DNA from: an uncultured Erythrobacter sp. | GTDB lineage: Bacteria; Pseudomonadota; Alphaproteobacteria; Sphingomonadales; Sphingomonadaceae | Direction of reading: 5' to 3' | NCBI GenBank assembly: GCA_947501215.1 | Contig: CANMUS010000004.1 | Span: 173,501 to 237,500 of the forward strand | DNA: 64,000 nt | Part shown: piece by piece, positions 63,995 to 64,000 of the stretch | Layout: each line of letters begins with the position of its first letter | Numbering within the stretch: position 1 is the first letter of the stretch | Program-made: the position numbers and the translations under genes | Notes under the pieces: generated by a model | The model's input: only the letters and a program-made list of their open reading frames with translations | Databases searched by the model: none | What the model was told of the DNA's origin: nothing

Positions 63995-64000
63995 ACCTTG

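Overview
The window looks like chromosomal DNA of a GC-rich alphaproteobacterium, most likely a sphingomonad of the Erythrobacter type. This rests on gene content and neighbourhoods (gmk-SspB-his cluster, YceD and cytochrome bc1 chaperone pair, COQ9, DUF1134, SspB-type ClpXP adaptor, HslVU with a propeptide-bearing HslV), on a consistently high GC content, and on tightly packed genes with many 1-14 base overlaps. No plasmid, prophage or CRISPR functions were found. Species-level identity is inference.

Layout. 1-2077: a membrane-anchored LuxR-type regulator cut by the window edge, gmk, an unknown protein and sspB on the minus strand. 2192-6013: hisB-hisH-hisA-[AT-rich orphan ORF]-hisF-hisE and a HIT protein. 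6129-10559: the complete ybgC-tolQ-tolR-tolA-tolB-pal envelope operon. 10942-16830: a J-domain protein, an overlapping minus-strand trio (Cys/Met PLP enzyme, ATP-grasp, SDR-like), an SLC13 anion transporter and a lipoprotein. 16900-20010: infC (non-canonical ATA start), pdeM, hemF and a GH16 glucanase with a LacI-type operator. 20210-26184: an M1 aminopeptidase, acs and a convergent acetate-type symporter with its small subunit. 26298-28886: cytochrome bd (cydA-cydB-DUF2474).

28957-35316 is a sulfide/persulfide module. On the minus strand, in transcription order, it has a persulfide dioxygenase-like MBL protein, two YeeE/YedE half-transporters, a DUF442 sulfurtransferase-like protein, a type II-like sulfide:quinone reductase and a SulP transporter. 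Divergent from it are a 1-Cys peroxiredoxin and an ArsR/BigR-type repressor that contains no cysteine. Cytochrome bd follows immediately on the same strand, so sulfide oxidation, sulfur import/export and a sulfide-tolerant terminal oxidase sit together.

35551-46616: tRNA-Ser(GCU), DUF1134, an aromatic aminotransferase, a GNAT enzyme, ribE-ribD, metalloprotease and YcgN genes, SCO, an ankyrin-repeat protein, COQ9, feoA-feoB and ssb. 46865-47254: a GIY-YIG nuclease gene enclosed by a perfect 25-base inverted repeat. 47304-52527: YceD, the bc1 chaperone, bamE, hslV-hslU, a methyltransferase and a glycosyltransferase. 52534-63994: a second SulP, a 768-residue protein with three phage tail-collar-like domains fused to RTX repeats, an M16 protease, an ATM1-type ABC exporter, a two-motif retropepsin-like protein and a polysaccharide flippase at the edge.

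The least explained items are the foreign-looking ORF fitted by ATGA overlaps into the his operon, the collar-RTX fusion, the repeat-bounded GIY-YIG cassette, the Cys-less sulfur-module repressor, and a 27-base motif shared by two distant intergenic regions.
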